Shown: piece by piece, positions 1-9,107 of the stretch
Layout: each line of letters begins with the position of its first letter
Numbering within the stretch: the first letter of the stretch is position 1
NCBI GenBank assembly: GCA_013376985.1
Contig: JACABB010000020.1
Span: 1,637-63,759, forward strand
From: Bacteroidales bacterium
GTDB lineage: Bacteria > Bacteroidota > Bacteroidia > Bacteroidales > Tenuifilaceae
DNA length: 62,123 nucleotides
Direction of reading: 5' to 3'
Made by a program: the position numbers and the translations under genes
Notes under the pieces: model-generated
Databases searched by the model: none
What the model saw: the letters and a program-made list of their open reading frames with translations, nothing else
Told to the model about the DNA's origin: nothing

Positions 1-237
1 CTGGAAATTCCATTTCTTTTCCTTAATAATAATGAATTGTAATATGAATCCTTTGCCATCCTGAGCGAAAGCGAAGGATCTGTTTTCCATATTAAGGAGA
101 TGGTTGCCTCCAGCGAATCCTTTTGCTTTTATTAACCAAACGCCAGCAGGTTCTTCGAACTCTACTGGGTTTTCCAAGGTGTAAGATCTTCCAGAGTCGA
201 TAGACCTAAAAGCGTCTCGGTAGAATTGCCGCCGAAT
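1..237 (-). other. Open frame running off the left edge, probably a repeat relic
   Basis: A minus-strand frame is open for 79 codons, from just after a stop at 238-240 to the window edge, without a recognisable start. Its translation looks protein-like in places (for example LENPVEFEEPAGVWLIKAK). However, its 3' half contains the inverted motif ATCCTGAGCGAAAGCGAAGGAT (about 59-80), which resembles a dispersed repeat seen again at 59739-59807. It could be the tail of a gene lying mostly outside the window or a non-coding repeat that happens to be open. I do not recognise a family. Confidence 0.25.
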
Positions 238-289
238 TTAATGATTTTTGTTTTTTACTTACAGCCTTTGATTGAACGGGGAGAGTTTT

Positions 290-1039
290 TTAAGTAAATA
301 CTCTATCCTTGCCCAACATATCCTTAATATTTTTAATGTGCTGAATTCGAGTTTTTGCATTTTCTCCATTTTGCACGGCATTTATTAATACCCTAACTAC
401 TTCGTTTCTATTTGTATAATGTACTGGTTCATTCTTTGTAATAATTAGTTTCATAACATCTAAAACTCTATTCGATTTTACAAGAAACGCTCCATTGGGT
501 ACGAAATTGACATCTTTCAGAACACAGTCACCATAAAACACCACGATTGAATAAAATGGTATGTTTTCAAATTGTTTGAGCTGTTTCCTTAAATCTATTA
601 TATGCTTAGTATTTTGCATTATGGGGTTGTAGAAATGGTATTTTCTTTTTCCATATGCTAAAACTTTAGTCCATTGGGATTGATTCCCATTTCCAAAAAT
701 CCACCCGCTGAAATCCTTTACTTCGAATACTATAATTCCCACCTCCATGACAACAACTAAATCAATTTGGGAAAAATTACCATTATATTTTTTAACATAT
801 AGGTCGTGAAAAATGGCTTGTGCTGGTATTCCTTGTTTTAAAAGCATTAATACTAAATCTCTTTCGGACCTTGTGCCTCTATTTAATTTCGTGACGGTTT
901 CTAATAGCTTTTTGTCTCGTATATTGCTAACCAGGAAATAGAAAGCAAGAATAAAAACTATTACAATAAAAATCCAAATCATGACGCTTATATATGTTGT
1001 TATATCCAGTATCCATAAATATTTCCAAGTTCTTACCAA
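290..1039 (-). CDS. NERD-domain membrane protein
   Basis: A 249-residue protein with one hydrophobic segment at about residues 15-37 followed by a NERD (nuclease-related) domain at about 55-170. The family pattern is visible: a GTRSERD-type start, SQIDLVVV, then GIIVFEVKDFSGWIFG, a later Trp, and an NPI-x-QNTKHI segment. The QID and E-V-K residues match the restriction-endonuclease-like core of NERD. The role is unknown; NERD proteins are widely distributed and often linked to DNA processing or accessory DNA. It sits next to a toxin-antitoxin pair, which supports an accessory patch. Confident of the domain, not of the function. Confidence 0.8.
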   Translation of the reverse strand: MVRTWKYLWILDITTYISVMIWIFIVIVFILAFYFLVSNIRDKKLLETVTKLNRGTRSERDLVLMLLKQGIPAQAIFHDLYVKKYNGNFSQIDLVVVMEVGIIVFEVKDFSGWIFGNGNQSQWTKVLAYGKRKYHFYNPIMQNTKHIIDLRKQLKQFENIPFYSIVVFYGDCVLKDVNFVPNGAFLVKSNRVLDVMKLIITKNEPVHYTNRNEVVRVLINAVQNGENAKTRIQHIKNIKDMLGKDRVFT

Positions 1040-1252
1040 TCCATTTTGCTCACTTTCAAAATCTGCTTAAATTTCCTTTAAGTGGTTACTCTTTCTGCGA
1101 AAAACTTGCTTCTAATGGTCGGCGGTATAAGATGTTGTGCATTTTGAAACATAAACTTATCAGCCCGCTAAACCATTGATTAAATGCTAATTCGTTCAAA
1201 AATAGCACTATCCTCGCAATGTTTTATGACCGCGTGTTATGCGTTGTTGATA

Positions 1253-1804
1253 TTATACCAATTCTGTTTTCCTCAATCCAAGTTTTGGCTTATTCAATTT
1301 TTTAATCGATTCTCTAACTTTATCTCTTGTCTCAGATTGAAGAAAAGTAGGAACCAAAATATTTAGATTTATCCCCAAAATCCTATGAATAATTACCAAA
1401 TCTTTTAATGTAAATTGAGATACCCCATTTATCAATTCGCTCATATACGATTTTGGATGACCTAAGATTAATCCCAAATCTTGCTGGGTCATGTCATATT
1501 CATTAAGTTTTTTTCTTATCGTATCCTTTCGTTTATTAATAAATTTTTGTTCATAATTCACAATCTCCTCTGCTTTATCAGACTCCAATACTTGTGAATC
1601 AGTGATTTTATCAAAATCAGACCATTCTCTATCCTCGTAATCTTTAATCAAATCACGAAGTTTTTTGCGTATAGGTTTTAAATCAGGATTCTCATCAATC
1701 ATTAAACGTAACTTTCGTTCAAGCAGAGATGCCTTTTCTAAATCATACTCATTCTCTAATCTCTCAATTTTTTTAATCTCTTTTATGTTAAAAATGTCTT
1801 TCAT
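1253..1804 (-). CDS. higA: HigA-type antitoxin / XRE-family DNA-binding protein
   Basis: 183 residues. The C-terminal half (about 95-155) is a helix-turn-helix of XRE/Cro type: MTQQDLGLILGHPKSYMSELINGV, followed by FTLKDLVIIHRILGI. The N-terminal half is charged and helical and could be the toxin-contacting or dimerisation part. It lies 11 bp downstream of a HigB-like toxin on the same strand, giving the toxin-first order typical of higBA. In such systems the antitoxin represses the operon, and a matching palindrome lies at the promoter (2195-2221). Assignment to HigA rests on the partner and the HTH. Confidence 0.8.
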   Translation of the reverse strand: MKDIFNIKEIKKIERLENEYDLEKASLLERKLRLMIDENPDLKPIRKKLRDLIKDYEDREWSDFDKITDSQVLESDKAEEIVNYEQKFINKRKDTIRKKLNEYDMTQQDLGLILGHPKSYMSELINGVSQFTLKDLVIIHRILGINLNILVPTFLQSETRDKVRESIKKLNKPKLGLRKTELV

Positions 1805-1815
1805 GATTACATTTT

Positions 1816-2157
1816 TTAAATCCAGTTATTATCTCTCAACCATTTTTTTATTACACTTCGATTGTTTTTAAAAGTCAGTTCATAATCATCATGACTACCA
1901 GCCCAAACAATCGTTGCTTCTCCATTCTCTTCAAATTCAATCATTATCAAAGTCCGATGTATATTGATATTGAAGAAATAAAACTCGCCACCATAAACAC
2001 AATCTGCATCCGGTCTATTTTCAGTTAAATCAAGCGGGTTTTTCCAATCACTATCTTCAATATCGGAAATCAACTGTTGGACAGCTTTCTCGAATTTTGA
2101 GTTTCCTCGATTTTTCCGAATTAGTTTTCCCAGAATATGTTTATTAATAATTCTCAA
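1816..2157 (-). CDS. higB: HigB-type toxin (mRNA interferase family)
   Basis: 113 residues, the usual size for a HigB toxin. The family pattern is clear: MRIIN at the start, an Asp-Trp-Lys-Asn-Pro segment (DSDWKNPLDL), then ADCVYGGEFYFFNI, RTLIMIEFEENGEATIVWAGSHDDYE. HigB proteins are RelE-fold, ribosome-dependent mRNA cleaving toxins. It is the first gene of a two-gene operon with the HTH antitoxin at 1253-1804. Expression is probably autoregulated through the palindrome directly upstream. Confidence 0.85.
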   Translation of the reverse strand: MRIINKHILGKLIRKNRGNSKFEKAVQQLISDIEDSDWKNPLDLTENRPDADCVYGGEFYFFNINIHRTLIMIEFEENGEATIVWAGSHDDYELTFKNNRSVIKKWLRDNNWI

Positions 2158-2183
2158 ATCACTTTAAATTAATTATTCTACGG

Positions 2184-2221
2184 CAAAGATAATAAATAGT
2201 TCTAATATTATCAGAACTATT
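2184..2221 (-). promoter_or_regulatory. higBA promoter -7 box and palindromic operator
   Basis: On the minus strand a Bacteroidota -7 box TATCTTTG (TAnnTTTG) lies at 2184-2191, 26 bp before the higB ATG. Immediately upstream is a perfect 9-bp inverted repeat, AATAGTTCT at 2195-2203 and AGAACTATT at 2213-2221, with a 9-bp spacer. It covers the -12 to -38 region. This is where an antitoxin dimer would block RNA polymerase. The operator role is inference from position and symmetry. Confidence 0.6.
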
Positions 2222-2375
2222 GTGCGTAAATTTATACGACTTCAATTGCCCGCAACTTACTTATACAAGCAATTTTATTACACAATATTTAAAATCATTG
2301 TTGGGGGTAAAATACTTTTTTCAGAAGTTATTCAGGCTATGATTATTCTTGCAAAACGTTCGTGCTCCACCACTA

Positions 2376-2421
2376 AAACGTATAAGCCGCAAAGTAAAAA
2401 TACTTTGCGGCTTATACGTTT
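2376..2421. terminator. Long perfect hairpin after folD
   Basis: A perfect 21-bp inverted repeat (2376-2396 and 2401-2421) with a 4-nt AAAA loop, flanked by A and T runs, 31 bp beyond the folD stop. It can terminate transcription from either side. The stem is unusually long for a plain intrinsic terminator. No gene is apparent between the higBA promoter and folD (2222-2452). Confidence 0.75.
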
Positions 2422-2452
2422 CCTCTTTAGCTTTCTTAGCGTGAACCCCTCT

Positions 2453-3334
2453 CTACCCGTAAATCTCCTTCTTTGTAGCCTTTAGAGTATTCTTCAGTAA
2501 CGATATTATTGTTAAAAGCCCTACACCGCCCGGAACGGGAGTTATGTAGCTACACTTGGGTGCAACCTCATCGAATTTAACATCGCCCAGGAGTTTCCAG
2601 CCGCTTTTGGTTTTATCGGATTTAATGCGGTTAATACCAACATCAATAACAACGGCTCCCTCCTTAACCATATCGGCTGTAACGTACTCAGCTTGCCCAA
2701 GGGCAACTATTAGGATATCGGCTGTGCGGGTAATTTCAGGGATATTCTTAGTGCGGCTATGGCATACGGTTACCGTACAATCGCCCGGATAACCCTTTAA
2801 TGATAGTAGATTTGATATAGGACGACCAACAATATTGCTCCTGCCCAGCACAACACAATGTTTTCCTAATGTCTCAATCTTATATCTACGAAGTAATTCA
2901 ATTATACCATCGGGTGTAGCGGAGATATATGCTGGCATCCCAATGGTCATTCTACCAATATTTAGGGGATGGAAGCCATCAACATCCTTTTTAGGATCAA
3001 TGGCCTCGGTTACCTTTTGCTCGGAGATATGCTTTGGTAATGGCATTTGCACTATAAAGCCATCAATCTCGGGATTATTGTTGAGTTTGTTTATCTCTTC
3101 TAAAAGCTGGACTTCGGTAATAGTATCCTCAAAACGAAGTACTGTTGAGCGGAATCCAACCTGATTGCAGGATTTCTCCTTATTTCCAACGTACGTTTCA
3201 CTGCCACCATCGTGTCCAACTAGGATTGCGGCTAGATGAGGAATCTTGCCTCCTTGTTTTTTGATGTTCTCAACCTCTTGGGCAATCTCAGCTTTCATTT
3301 GCTCGGAGATTACCTTTCCATCGAGTAGAATCAT
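2453..3334 (-). CDS. folD: Bifunctional methylenetetrahydrofolate dehydrogenase / cyclohydrolase FolD
   Basis: 293 residues, the normal length. It interconverts 5,10-methylene-, methenyl- and 10-formyl-tetrahydrofolate in cytosolic one-carbon metabolism. Visible family signatures are the YVGNKEKSC segment with the catalytic Tyr and Lys (about Tyr48, Lys52), [20 protein letters not shown], the dinucleotide-binding GRSNIVGRP and the C-terminal [12 protein letters not shown]. The start ATG at 3334 fits the family N-terminus (MILLDGK). It is followed by a strong hairpin terminator and preceded by a repeat-rich gap after ffh, so it is probably transcribed on its own. Confidence 0.97.
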   Translation of the reverse strand: MILLDGKVISEQMKAEIAQEVENIKKQGGKIPHLAAILVGHDGGSETYVGNKEKSCNQVGFRSTVLRFEDTITEVQLLEEINKLNNNPEIDGFIVQMPLPKHISEQKVTEAIDPKKDVDGFHPLNIGRMTIGMPAYISATPDGIIELLRRYKIETLGKHCVVLGRSNIVGRPISNLLSLKGYPGDCTVTVCHSRTKNIPEITRTADILIVALGQAEYVTADMVKEGAVVIDVGINRIKSDKTKSGWKLLGDVKFDEVAPKCSYITPVPGGVGLLTIISLLKNTLKATKKEIYG

Positions 3335-3433
3335 AGTTTAGTTGTTAGTTTAAAGTGGTAAGTGGCAAGTGAAAAGTGAAAAATTGACGGTTGATAAATT
3401 CCTTATATAATTATAAATGTGTTCTTAAGTTTA

Positions 3434-3448
3434 ATCGCATTTTGCGAT
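3434..3448. repeat. Dispersed palindrome ATCGCA-N3-TGCGAT (copy 1)
   Basis: Exact copy with spacer TTT, in the folD-ffh gap. Two copies lie within 100 bp here, between oppositely oriented purine/pyrimidine-rich tracts (AAGTGGCAAGTGAAAAGTG near 3357 and its near-complement near 3475). Confidence 0.85.
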
Positions 3449-3531
3449 AATTTGTAAAACAATTCCATTTAACTTGCCACTTGTCACTTTTCACTTATCT
3501 CTATCTAATGCTAAATGTATTTCATAATTTA

Positions 3532-3546
3532 ATCGCAAAATGCGAT
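3532..3546. repeat. Dispersed palindrome ATCGCA-N3-TGCGAT (copy 2)
   Basis: Exact copy with spacer AAA, 42 bp beyond the ffh stop. Same 12 conserved positions as the other six copies in the window. Confidence 0.85.
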
Positions 3547-3588
3547 AATCTGACTTCGGTCTTCGGACTTCCGTCTTCCAACTTCCCC

Positions 3589-4923
3589 CTACCTCCTAGG
3601 CATATTGGCCATCATCCTAGCAAGGTTTTTACCGCCACCGCCCGATACCATCTTCATCATCTTGCGCATATCGTCAAATTGCTTTATTAGCTTGTTGACT
3701 TCCTGAATTGATGTACCGCTACCATCGGCTATTCGCTTGCGACGACCACCATTCATAACCGAAGGATCTTCCCTTTCTAGTGGTGTCATGGAGTGGATAA
3801 TGGCTTCGATGTTTTTAAATGCATTATCATCAATATCAACATCTTTTAAGGCTTTGCCCATGCCGGGGATCATTCCTGCCAAATCCTTAAGGTTACCCAT
3901 TTTCTTAATTTGACTAATTTGATCGAGGAAGTCGTTATAGTTGAATTTATCCTTTGCAATTTTCTTATGTAGCTCACGTGCCTGCTCAGTATCGTACTGT
4001 TCCTGTGCGCGTTCAACCAACGAAACGATATCACCCATGCCAAGGATACGGTCGGCCATACGTTCGGGGTGGAAAACATCCAAGGCTTCCATTTTCTCAC
4101 CAGTGCTAACAAACTTAATGGGTTTGTCGACAACTGAGCGGATTGAAAGGGCTGCCCCACCACGGGTATCACCATCCAGTTTAGTAAGTACAACTCCGTT
4201 GAAGTTGAGCCTATCGTTAAATTCCTTGGCTGTGTTAACGGCATCCTGACCTGTCATTGAATCGACAACGAAGAGGATTTCCTGGGGTTCAACCGCTTTT
4301 TTGATTGCGGCAACCTCTTTCATCATCTCCTCATCAACGGCTAAACGACCGGCGGTATCGATAATTACAACGTCTCTACCCGATGCTTTGGCCTGTTTAA
4401 CTGCATCTTTTGCGATTGCAACAGGATCGGTACTTCCGGCAGTGGTAAAAACGGGGACTCCAATTTGATTTCCTAAAACTATAAGCTGTTCGATAGCCGC
4501 AGGGCGGTAAACGTCGCCTGCAACCAGTAGAGGTACTCTGCCCTTTTTGGTTTTTAGATATGTTGCCAGCTTACCCGAGAATGTTGTTTTACCCGAACCT
4601 TGTAAACCTGCAATTAGGATGACTGTTGGGCTACCGCCTAGGTTGATATCGGTAGCTTTTCCACCCATGAGCTCGGTAAGCTCATCGTGAACAATTTTAA
4701 TCATCATCTGACCCGGCTTAACGGAGTTAAGCACGTTTTGACCTAAAGCTTTACGCTTAACCTCATCGGTAAAGGTTTTGGCGGTTTTGTAGTTAACGTC
4801 GGCGTCGAGTAAGGCTTTACGTACCTCCTTAAGGGTTTCGGCTACGTTAATCTCTGAAATTTTTCCTTCACCCTTTAACAGCTTAAAGGATCTCTCAAGT
4901 TTTTCGGATAAATTCTCAAACAT
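3589..4923 (-). CDS. ffh: Signal recognition particle protein Ffh
   Basis: 444 residues. This is the GTPase of the signal recognition particle, which binds 4.5S RNA and signal sequences and docks with FtsY. It has a helical N domain (1-90), a G domain with GLQGSGKT (106-113), DTAGR near 190, TKLDGD near 245, and a Met-rich M domain from about 330 ending in GGGKNLARMMANMPRR. The start at 4923 gives the standard MFENLSEKLERSFK N-terminus. A consensus promoter lies 55 bp upstream. The 4.5S RNA gene was not found in this window. Confidence 0.97.
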   Translation of the reverse strand: MFENLSEKLERSFKLLKGEGKISEINVAETLKEVRKALLDADVNYKTAKTFTDEVKRKALGQNVLNSVKPGQMMIKIVHDELTELMGGKATDINLGGSPTVILIAGLQGSGKTTFSGKLATYLKTKKGRVPLLVAGDVYRPAAIEQLIVLGNQIGVPVFTTAGSTDPVAIAKDAVKQAKASGRDVVIIDTAGRLAVDEEMMKEVAAIKKAVEPQEILFVVDSMTGQDAVNTAKEFNDRLNFNGVVLTKLDGDTRGGAALSIRSVVDKPIKFVSTGEKMEALDVFHPERMADRILGMGDIVSLVERAQEQYDTEQARELHKKIAKDKFNYNDFLDQISQIKKMGNLKDLAGMIPGMGKALKDVDIDDNAFKNIEAIIHSMTPLEREDPSVMNGGRRKRIADGSGTSIQEVNKLIKQFDDMRKMMKMVSGGGGKNLARMMANMPRR

Positions 4924-4977
4924 ATCTTGTTAATATAGTTGACAGTTGTTAGTTGGTACTTTTTAATTTCCAGCCTG

Positions 4978-5007
4978 CAAACTTAATCAAAATGGCTGCC
5001 TTTTCAA
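4978..5007 (-). promoter_or_regulatory. Bacteroidota-type promoter of ffh
   Basis: On the minus strand TTG (5005-5007) is followed by exactly 19 bp and then TAAGTTTG (4978-4985), matching the TTG-N19-TAnnTTTG consensus of the primary sigma factor in this phylum. The leader to the ffh ATG is about 45-50 nt. Confidence 0.7.
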
Positions 5008-5205
5008 ATGGGATTATGTCAAATTTAGTGAGGGGATATTTAACTTAAGTTGCTAGTTGTTAGATACAAGTTGCTAGTTTGTTGTTTTACAGCATCTTAT
5101 TCATTATGAATTTCACCCCGATTCAAAGAGATTAATATTTGTATCAATCAAAATATCAAATAAATAACTAGAAATCAGCAACTAGTATCTAGGAACTTTA
5201 TTTAT

Positions 5206-5826
5206 CTACTTTCTGCAAATTACCTGTATAAGTTTAATTGGTTCTTGGGCATCCATGAATTTTACGGGTTCTTCGATATCTTTAAACTCAACCATTCCAA
5301 AATCTGCAAACTCTTTTGTTACTGATTCAGAATCATAAAAGTATACTTTTACTCCCTTTGAGATCTCATATCTATCTTTGCTTAAGCATTTACCGCTCCC
5401 ATACATGCTCATCTGCTTTGATGCAACTAGAAAAAACATTATTCCTCCCACTTTCAGTTGATTCCAGCACGATTCTAGAAATTTTCGCCGCTCAGGTTTG
5501 TTTAGTAGATGGATTAGTGCGTAACAGAAAATACCTTCGTATAATTCATTATCAAATGGCATAGAAGTTACAAAGCCATGGGGGGTTGTACAGTTTATCC
5601 CGTTGGTTTTAGCTAAAACTATCGCAGAATGCGATAACTCAATGCCTGTAACATCGAATCCGTTATCGCAGAATAGCTTGGCGTTACGACCATAGCCAAA
5701 ACCGGGTATTAGTATCTTATTTATTTTGTTTGATTTGAATAGTTCTACTGCAACCGCTGCGGAGTCTGATGGTTCAAATTTCCACATTGCACCTTCGTTC
5801 TTAAATCGAGATTCCCAGTATTCCAT
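5206..5826 (-). CDS. Class I SAM-dependent methyltransferase
   Basis: 206 residues. Motif I is ILIPGFGYGRNAKLF (about residues 39-53) and motif II ends in VTGIELS. The later MPFDNELYEGIFCYALIHLL and GGIMFFLVAS strands complete a Rossmann-like methyltransferase fold related to the TehB/thiopurine group. The substrate is unknown. A copy of the dispersed palindrome is embedded in the reading frame at 5621-5635 (residues SHSAI). It is flanked by ffh and a nitroreductase on the same strand, with gaps too long for obvious coupling. Confidence 0.85.
   Translation of the reverse strand: MEYWESRFKNEGAMWKFEPSDSAAVAVELFKSNKINKILIPGFGYGRNAKLFCDNGFDVTGIELSHSAIVLAKTNGINCTTPHGFVTSMPFDNELYEGIFCYALIHLLNKPERRKFLESCWNQLKVGGIMFFLVASKQMSMYGSGKCLSKDRYEISKGVKVYFYDSESVTKEFADFGMVEFKDIEEPVKFMDAQEPIKLIQVICRK
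5621..5635. repeat. Dispersed palindrome ATCGCA-N3-TGCGAT (copy 3, inside a gene)
   Basis: Exact copy with spacer GAA inside the methyltransferase reading frame. It is translated as S-H-S-A-I just after motif II, so the element is tolerated in coding DNA. Confidence 0.8.
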
Positions 5827-5891
5827 GGTTATAATTTATAAACAGGAGTTAATATGATTTTAACACCTGTAATTGCGAAGTTCCTGCCCGT

Positions 5892-6512
5892 TTAATCCCA
5901 TTTATTAAAATGTATTCTTTCTGGAATATTAATGGTTTTTTGTTTCAAGATTTTTGCATCATCCGCTTTATAACCAATAGGGATAATTGCTGCTATCTCC
6001 AAATCTACGGGTATTTTTAGTTTATCTTTGGTTTTATTGATATTTTGAGGGATAAATGTAACCCCGTAAACATCATGCTCGGCAAGGCTAAGTAAAAAAT
6101 TCTCGATACAACACCATACAGATGCCAAGCAATTCAAGTCATATACTGTTTTAGCCTCTTCAACCCTTATTTTAGGTTTAAACACCACAATTACTACAAT
6201 GGGAGCGTTAAGAATCATCCTTTTTTGTTTGGGAATAGCATCTAAATACATCTCTTTTTTTACAATATCCTCATTCTCAAACAACGTCTCAAGCTCTTTG
6301 ATATCGATATCCTTCTCAAGATTTTCCGATTCAATTAGCTGTAATTTAGCCTCAAGGCTATTTACAATTATAAAATCCCAATCCCTAAGATGATTGTATG
6401 TTGGTGCCTTAAATGCATTCTCAATTGAATATCTTATAATATCTTGGGATATCTCTTTACTCTGAAAATCCCGAATGGTTCGCCTTTTTCCAATTACCTC
6501 TTTTAGCTCCAT
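5892..6512 (-). CDS. Nitroreductase-family flavoprotein
   Basis: 206 residues. The N-terminal GKRRTIRDFQSKEIS and APTYNHLRDWDFIIV are the FMN-binding signature of the nitroreductase fold, and NCLASVWCCIENFLLSLAEHDVYGVTFIPQ matches the central helix and glycine region. These are NAD(P)H-dependent FMN enzymes, and the physiological substrate cannot be told from sequence. It lies 53 bp from the small membrane protein downstream on the same strand's upstream side (6566-6883), so the two may share a transcript. Confidence 0.88.
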   Translation of the reverse strand: MELKEVIGKRRTIRDFQSKEISQDIIRYSIENAFKAPTYNHLRDWDFIIVNSLEAKLQLIESENLEKDIDIKELETLFENEDIVKKEMYLDAIPKQKRMILNAPIVVIVVFKPKIRVEEAKTVYDLNCLASVWCCIENFLLSLAEHDVYGVTFIPQNINKTKDKLKIPVDLEIAAIIPIGYKADDAKILKQKTINIPERIHFNKWD

Positions 6513-6565
6513 TGTTAACTATGGTTTTGGTGTATTTTAGTCTCTATGAAACCCTAAATTGTTTA

Positions 6566-6883
6566 TTAGCCAATAAATACTGAACCAACCACAGCCACTC
6601 CAATACCTAAAATTGCTGAGAAAATGGACATTGGGATAAGTGCCTTTTTATCCTTCGGGAGGACAATAATCATTATTGGTAATACCGATAGCTCGCCAAT
6701 AATTAATCCCTTTAGCCAGGGTTGAATATCCCAATGAACGAATGGAATTATTAATCCGAGTACAACCCAGTGAACAAAGGCCGACCAACAAGCGGTTTTA
6801 TCCAACTTTTGAATAATCATTGGTGTAACATCTATTAACCCAGCTACAATGCCTATACATAAGGCAATTAGTATTTTTTCCAT
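6566..6883 (-). CDS. Small multi-pass membrane protein of unknown function
   Basis: 105 residues with about four hydrophobic segments (roughly 3-20, 33-50, 60-78, 85-105). It is rich in Gly, Ile and Val with few charges. There is no motif I can tie to a named family. It is complete, starting at an ATG and ending 54 bp before the nitroreductase start. It could be a small transporter-like or regulatory membrane protein. Confidence 0.65.
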   Translation of the reverse strand: MEKILIALCIGIVAGLIDVTPMIIQKLDKTACWSAFVHWVVLGLIIPFVHWDIQPWLKGLIIGELSVLPIMIIVLPKDKKALIPMSIFSAILGIGVAVVGSVFIG

Positions 6884-7146
6884 GAATGGTTTATTTTAAA
6901 GATACATCCCTTTTTACCTAGGGTAAAGTTAATCATTATGCTAAACTAAGGAATATATAATTTAAATGGTATTTTGCGTAATCTGTAGACTAATTTACCC
7001 CCTATTATGTTTTCCTTTAAAATTAAGGGGAATCCGACACACTTGACAATTGAATATTTCAATGCCTTGTTGAACATTAGTTTTTGCAGAATTGATTTTT
7101 TATCTATCTTTATAAAGGATATTGTAAGTGGATTTAATTTACAAGC

Positions 7147-9066
7147 ATGATTAATATGAAGATAATTAAGAGCATAGTATTTACTACTATTTTCCTAATA
7201 GTTTATACAAATTGTTTCTCTCAACTCAAAGGTTTTTTTGTCCCAATAAATATTCAGAAGGCTTATTCGAAGAAAACCCGATCATTTGATGGTAAACCGG
7301 GTATTGTTTACTGGCAAAATCGTTCGGATTATAAAATAAAAGTAGCCTTAAATCCTAAATCGCTTCTAGTAGAGGGTGAGGAAACTATTACATATTTGAA
7401 TAATAGCCCCGATACGCTAAGGCGTATTATCTTCCACCTCTTCCCTAATATGTATAAAAAGGGGAATATGCGCGACACTGATATCGACCCTGCTGATGAA
7501 TCGGATGGGTTGGTTATTGATAAAATGGCTGTTAATGGTAAAGAGGTACCTATTAGCCTTAGCAGCGATTTTATTTATATTGAGCATACACTCCTTCGCT
7601 TAAATTTGGAAACTCCTCTTAAACCACAAAAGCAGACCTCCATTGATATTAGCTGGCATTATACACTTAATAAAGGTTCTCAAATCAGAACCGGTGAGGT
7701 TGATTCCACAAGCTTCTTTATAGCCTATTTTTTTCCCCGAATTGCAGTTTACGACGATATTGATGGCTGGAACTATTATAAATATACAAGCGATTCTGAA
7801 TTCTATAATGAGTTCGGAAACTTTGATGTTTCCATATCCATGCCTAAAAACTATTTGGTTTGGGCTACAGGTGTACTAAAAAACCCAGAAGAGGTATTAA
7901 ATGATAAATACCTTAACCGTTACAAAGCAGCGAATCAATCCAATGTTATTATGCATATTGTTGATACTGCTGATTTAAAATTGCGTGATTTTACAAAATC
8001 AGATACTAATACTTGGAAATTTAAAGCCGAAAATGTTACCGATTTTGTATTTGGAACAAGTAATCATTATTTGTGGGATGCTACCAGCATTATTGTAGAT
8101 AGTAAAACGGGTAGAAAATTATTCCTTGATGCTGCCTACAATAAGGATTCTAAGGATTTTTACAACGTTATTTCAATTGCCCGACAATCTGTGGAGTTGA
8201 TGTGTAACTCATTTCCAGGATATCCCTTTCCTTTCCCAAAGGAGACTGTTTTCAATGGCTTAAGCGAAATGGAGTACCCAATGATGGCCAACGATCGCTC
8301 CTCCGATGATATACACTATACAACAGATTTAACTGCGCATGAAATTTTTCATTCATACTTCCCATTCTATTGTGGTTTCAACGAGGTTAACTATGCGTGG
8401 ATGGACGAAGGGATAACATCCTTTGCCACTTATCAGATGGTTTCTACAATGGATTCTGGATATGAGAAGGTTTGCTATATTGATGAATATCGACCTTATA
8501 TGGGTACCTACCTTGATCTTCCTGTATTTACTCTTTCAAATTCTATAAGGAGACCCGCTTACGACTTTATGTCGTACCCTAAACCAGCATTATTCTTTAT
8601 TTTTCTTAAAGATGTGATAGGAACAGATCTCTTCAATAAATCATTCCAAGAATTTATTGTGCGATGGAATGGAAAGCATCCAACACCTTACGATTTGTTT
8701 AACACGATATCAACCATTTCGGGTCAGAATATCAGCTGGTTAATTAAACCTTGGATTTTCGAGTATGGTTATGTTGATTTAGGTGTGAAAGATATCTCCG
8801 AAAGTACTGGTAAGTATTTAATTACCATTGAACGTAAGGGGAATTACCCTGCGCCCATAAACCTAAAAATAACATATGATGATGATTTTGTAGATAAAAC
8901 CCATCATTCAGCTGCTGTATGGAAGAACGGGGAAGAAACGTATAGCATTGAAAAATTAACCTATAAGAAAATTAAAAAGGTTGAACTTATTGATGATTAT
9001 GGGATTGATATAAATCCAATGAATAATTCATACACCTTAAACGGGTGGAAAATGAATTGTAAATAA
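7147..9066 (+). CDS. Secreted M1-family metallopeptidase
   Basis: 639 residues. An N-terminal signal peptide (about 4-25, starting best at Met4, MKIIKSIVF) precedes a beta-rich N-domain. The catalytic gluzincin core has HEIFH at about 398-402 and the third zinc ligand Glu in AWMDEG 19 residues later. SEMEYP ahead of it corresponds to the GxMEN exopeptidase motif of M1 enzymes, in degenerate form. It is expected to cleave peptides in the periplasm or at the surface. It is convergent with the nuclease gene at 9108, with only 41 bp between stops. A second, lipoprotein M1 enzyme lies at 20559-23129. Confidence 0.9.
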   Translation: MINMKIIKSIVFTTIFLIVYTNCFSQLKGFFVPINIQKAYSKKTRSFDGKPGIVYWQNRSDYKIKVALNPKSLLVEGEETITYLNNSPDTLRRIIFHLFPNMYKKGNMRDTDIDPADESDGLVIDKMAVNGKEVPISLSSDFIYIEHTLLRLNLETPLKPQKQTSIDISWHYTLNKGSQIRTGEVDSTSFFIAYFFPRIAVYDDIDGWNYYKYTSDSEFYNEFGNFDVSISMPKNYLVWATGVLKNPEEVLNDKYLNRYKAANQSNVIMHIVDTADLKLRDFTKSDTNTWKFKAENVTDFVFGTSNHYLWDATSIIVDSKTGRKLFLDAAYNKDSKDFYNVISIARQSVELMCNSFPGYPFPFPKETVFNGLSEMEYPMMANDRSSDDIHYTTDLTAHEIFHSYFPFYCGFNEVNYAWMDEGITSFATYQMVSTMDSGYEKVCYIDEYRPYMGTYLDLPVFTLSNSIRRPAYDFMSYPKPALFFIFLKDVIGTDLFNKSFQEFIVRWNGKHPTPYDLFNTISTISGQNISWLIKPWIFEYGYVDLGVKDISESTGKYLITIERKGNYPAPINLKITYDDDFVDKTHHSAAVWKNGEETYSIEKLTYKKIKKVELIDDYGIDINPMNNSYTLNGWKMNCK

Positions 9067-9107
9067 CAAATCCAACTGAAAACTAGAGCTAACCTTAGTA
9101 AGAATCC

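Noticed and set aside
1040-1252. Integron attC-like text (GCGTGTTATGCGTTGTTGA)
   Set aside because: No matching core-site pair or integrase seen.
2222-2485. 87-codon plus-strand frame
   Set aside because: It spans the terminator hairpin of folD and overlaps the folD end; no family likeness.
3870-4249. Overlapping frames inside ffh on both strands
   Set aside because: Out-of-frame shadows of a highly conserved gene.
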